Shown piece by piece: positions 7,077-9,669 of a stretch of 9,669 bases of DNA. Position numbers and translations under genes: made by a program. The notes under the pieces are model-generated. The model saw only the letters and a list, made by a program, of their open reading frames with translations, was not told where the DNA came from and did no database searches. Where the stretch lies: positions 15,583 through 25,251 of the forward strand of contig DJLG01000184.1 in the NCBI GenBank assembly GCA_002434915.1, written 5' to 3'. This DNA is from Proteobacteria bacterium UBA6522. GTDB lineage: Bacteria > Pseudomonadota > Gammaproteobacteria > Steroidobacterales > Rariloculaceae. Position 1 is the first letter of the stretch, and each line of letters begins with the position of its first letter.

Positions 7077-9669
7077 TTAAATGGCTAGAGTGCGAGAGTC
7101 CATAAAGGATCTAAGTGCCTTTGCTGTATGAGAATTTCGACCCCGACGCATGATGCTTTCTGGCGACCCTTCAGCTACTATTTTCCCACCAGAGTCACCT
7201 CCTTCGGGCCCCATATCTATCACCCAATCAGCCTCTAAAATTATATCTAGGTTATGTTCTATAACTACTAGAGTATTTCCACTATCTACTAATCTTTGCA
7301 TCACTTTAATCAGCTTTTCAACATCTGCCATATGTAATCCGATAGTAGGCTCATCAAGTACGTATAGCGTGTGTCGGTTAACCATACCCAACCGCTCTAA
7401 ACGGGGTCGAGTCTTCGCCAATTCTGCTACTAATTTTATTCTCTGTGCCTCCCCACCAGATAGGGTTGGACTTTGCTGACCAAGAGTGAGGTACCCAAGA
7501 CCTACATCCTGTAGTAACTGCAAAGCATAGGCCAACTTAGGCTGTGCGTTAAAAAACTTAACTGCTTCATCGATACTCATAGCTAATACTTCGCCAATAC
7601 TAGCCCCACTATATTTGACCTCAAGGGTCTCAAGTCCGAACCGATCACCATTACATCGATCACAACATAACCGGACATCAGGCAGAAAGCTCATCGCAAT
7701 TTTTTTAATGCCTTGGCCATCACAGAAATCACAACGGCCGCCGGCCACATTGAAAGAAAAGCGTCCTGGACCATACCCCCTTATACGAGCCTCTGAGGTG
7801 CTTGCAAACAGCTTTCTCACCTCATCCCATAACCCAATATAGGTTGCAGGACAAGACCTAGGGGTTTTCCCTATAGGCGTCTGATCTACCTCCATAATTG
7901 AATCTACTGATTCCCAACCCTGCAGAGCGGTACAATCTGTAAGGGTCTTTACACCCTTTTTCTTTGCTAGTGTCCTTTTAAGATTCTCAAACAATACATC
8001 ACGAATAAGCGTGCTTTTTCCACTACCACTCACACCAGTAATACAGCTTAGAGCCCCTAATGGAAGTGCTAGATCTACTCCAAGTAGATTATGCTTATTA
8101 ACATCATGCAAACGAAGATATTCGGTTTTATTTTTAAGTATTTTCCTTCGTCCTCCTTTAAGAGGATGTACCATAGGGCTTGCTATAAACTGGCCAGTAA
8201 TTGAACGCGGTGATCTTAAAAGATCAGTTAAAGTTCCGGTCGCTACAACCTCACCACCTCTAATACCTGCTTCAGGACCAAGATCTATTACATGATCAGC
8301 GCGTCTTATGGTTTCTTCATCATGCTCAACAACTACCACTGTATTTCCACTAGTGGTTAGTTTTTTAATGGTATCTAGCAATAAAGCATTATCTCTAGGA
8401 TGCAGCCCTATTGTTGGTTCATCTAAGATATAACACACACCTCGTAAACTTGAACCAAGCTGTGCTGCAAGACGAATTCGCTGTGCTTCACCACCACTAA
8501 GCGTGGGTGCTGCTCGACTAAGAGAGAGATACCCAAGACCGACTCTCTGCAAGAACATTAATCGGCTCTTAAGCTCGCCAAATATATCACTAGCAATCAG
8601 CTTTTCTCGTTTATTGAGCTTTAGCTTTGCAAAAAATTCAAGTGAACTTGAAACTGATAGGGCAGTATATTCAGCTATACCCTTACCTTTAAAACGAACT
8701 GACAAAGACTCTGGTTTTAATCGGTGTCCAGCACACATTCGACATATATTAAGATTAGATGGGCCAACTGTAGTCGAATCCAAACCAACTTCAGTCATTC
8801 CATCATCATCACTCTCCAACTCAACACCCGTGCCATAACAATGATTACACCACCCGTGCTTCGAATTATAAGAAAAGAAGCGAGGATCTAAGGAAGAAAA
8901 ACTACGCTGACAACTTGGACAAGCTTTCTTAACAGAGAAAAGTTCAGTTTTTTTCTTATGCCCGTCAATCGATAAAACTTGAACTACACCAGCCCCATAT
9001 TCAATTGCAAGATTTAAAAGTAATCGTATGGCGGTTTCATTATTAGGTGTAATCTTAATATCCCCTACGGGAAGTTCTATGTCATGTTCTCGAAATCGAT
9101 CAAGCTTTGGCCATACGCTAGTAGAAATAAATTCACCATCTACACGTAACTTTTCAAAGCCTTTTTTGCTTGCCCATACTGCAAGTTCCGTGTAGTAACC
9201 TTTCCTCCCAACCACAAGTGGACTAAGAAATCTAACTCTGGAATTTCTGTATTGAGATAATAGTTTTGCCAGTATTACCTCTAGGGTCTGAGAGTCTATT
9301 GAAACGTCACAATCGGGACAAAACTGTGTTCCAAGCTTGACAAATACTAAACGCAAAAAATGATAAATCTCGGTTAAGGTCGCTACAGTACTCTTTCGCC
9401 CACCTCGGCTCATCCTTTGTTCGATAGCTACTGTTGGTGGAATACCAAAAACCGCATCGACATCTGCTCTACTTGAAGGCTGAACAAACTGTCTCGCATA
9501 TGCATTTAATGACTCCAGATAGCGTCGCTGACCTTCAGCAAAAAGAATATCAAAAGCAACTGTGCTCTTTCCGCTGCCACTAACGCCCGTTATAACCGTA
9601 AACTGATCGCGAGGTATTGAAACATCAATATTTTTTAGATTGTTTTCACGCGCCTGAATAATTTTTATA
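7077..9669 (-). CDS. uvrA: UvrA-type excinuclease ABC subunit A, 5'-truncated by the window edge; short insertion domain
   Basis: UvrA is the ABC-ATPase that recognises DNA lesions and loads UvrB in nucleotide excision repair. The frame stays open to the edge: 85 codons precede the internal ATG at 9413 and contain the first Walker A, so 863 residues are visible. In visible numbering, Walker A GVSGSGKST is at 28-36 and 545-553, signatures LSGGEAQ at 390-396 and 736-742, Walker B with LDEP at about 413-418 and 768-774. Zinc modules are at Cys250/253/274/277 and Cys646/649/669/672, with an extra CRMC at 309-312. The UvrB-binding region between the first Walker A and the first zinc module is present. 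After Cys277 only about 31 residues lead to CRMC, against roughly 125 in E. coli, so most of the insertion domain is missing. The SRGGRKSTVAT segment resembles the second half of double-length UvrA proteins. The visible part starts near the usual N-terminus (QARENNLKNI), so this is either a nearly complete gene or the C-terminal half of a tandem one. Confidence 0.92.
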   Translation of the reverse strand, partial: IKIIQARENNLKNIDVSIPRDQFTVITGVSGSGKSTVAFDILFAEGQRRYLESLNAYARQFVQPSSRADVDAVFGIPPTVAIEQRMSRGGRKSTVATLTEIYHFLRLVFVKLGTQFCPDCDVSIDSQTLEVILAKLLSQYRNSRVRFLSPLVVGRKGYYTELAVWASKKGFEKLRVDGEFISTSVWPKLDRFREHDIELPVGDIKITPNNETAIRLLLNLAIEYGAGVVQVLSIDGHKKKTELFSVKKACPSCQRSFSSLDPRFFSYNSKHGWCNHCYGTGVELESDDDGMTEVGLDSTTVGPSNLNICRMCAGHRLKPESLSVRFKGKGIAEYTALSVSSSLEFFAKLKLNKREKLIASDIFGELKSRLMFLQRVGLGYLSLSRAAPTLSGGEAQRIRLAAQLGSSLRGVCYILDEPTIGLHPRDNALLLDTIKKLTTSGNTVVVVEHDEETIRRADHVIDLGPEAGIRGGEVVATGTLTDLLRSPRSITGQFIASPMVHPLKGGRRKILKNKTEYLRLHDVNKHNLLGVDLALPLGALSCITGVSGSGKSTLIRDVLFENLKRTLAKKKGVKTLTDCTALQGWESVDSIMEVDQTPIGKTPRSCPATYIGLWDEVRKLFASTSEARIRGYGPGRFSFNVAGGRCDFCDGQGIKKIAMSFLPDVRLCCDRCNGDRFGLETLEVKYSGASIGEVLAMSIDEAVKFFNAQPKLAYALQLLQDVGLGYLTLGQQSPTLSGGEAQRIKLVAELAKTRPRLERLGMVNRHTLYVLDEPTIGLHMADVEKLIKVMQRLVDSGNTLVVIEHNLDIILEADWVIDMGPEGGDSGGKIVAEGSPESIMRRGRNSHTAKALRSFMDSRTLAI

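Noticed and set aside
8503..8838. Plus-strand open frame of 111 codons, and similar ones at 7150-7479, 7615-7842 and 8011-8295
   Set aside because: They lie wholly antisense to the well-supported uvrA frame, have low-complexity Ser/Pro/Arg-rich translations and show no family resemblance.
7077..9413. A 778-residue uvrA gene starting at the ATG at 9413
   Set aside because: The same frame continues upstream for 85 codons with the conserved UvrA N-terminus and the first Walker A motif; the ATG lies inside the EQRMSRGGRKST segment.
1..9669. Mobile element, CRISPR array, phage or defence system
   Set aside because: No transposase, integrase, repeat-spacer structure, tRNA-associated attachment site or compositional break was seen. 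Nearly all sequence is taken up by recognisable housekeeping genes.

Overview
The window is gene-dense, AT-rich (roughly 40% G+C by eye) and carries ordinary bacterial housekeeping genes with two architectural oddities. The organism is most likely an uncultured or little-studied Gram-negative proteobacterium, probably gamma. A GT30 Kdo transferase implies lipid A/LPS. TrxB, RimO and the MetK N-terminus also read like gammaproteobacterial versions. This placement rests on remembered family resemblance, not on a search.

Layout, left to right. Positions 1-51 (-) hold the first 17 codons of metK (S-adenosylmethionine synthetase), transcribed out of the window. A 152-nt divergent intergenic region with two perfect inverted repeats separates it from trxB (204-1145, +). 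Convergent with trxB is a single 868-codon frame (1154-3760, -) encoding two complete, non-identical Kdo transferase (WaaA/KdtA) modules in tandem. Upstream of it on the same strand is a MaoC-type hydratase of the Rv0130/NodN-like group (3830-4285, -), possibly co-transcribed. A 204-nt divergent spacer leads to rimO (4490-5794, +), followed after 16 nt by a DUF1015 gene (5811-7049, +); these two look like an operon. Convergent with them is a uvrA-type gene (7077 to beyond 9669, -). Its frame is open to the window edge, so its 5' end is missing.

The genes do not form one pathway. They cover SAM supply (MetK; SAM is also the substrate of RimO), thiol redox control (TrxB), LPS inner-core assembly (KdtA-KdtA), an acyl-CoA hydratase-like enzyme, modification of ribosomal protein S12 (RimO), an uncharacterised ParB-like-fold family (DUF1015) and DNA repair (UvrA).

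The best leads are the tandem Kdo-transferase fusion, in which both halves keep the catalytic glutamates, and the UvrA, which keeps its UvrB-interaction region but has almost lost the DNA-contacting insertion domain. The latter resembles the second half of the double-length UvrA proteins known in some bacteria. No mobile element, CRISPR array, tRNA or rRNA was seen.
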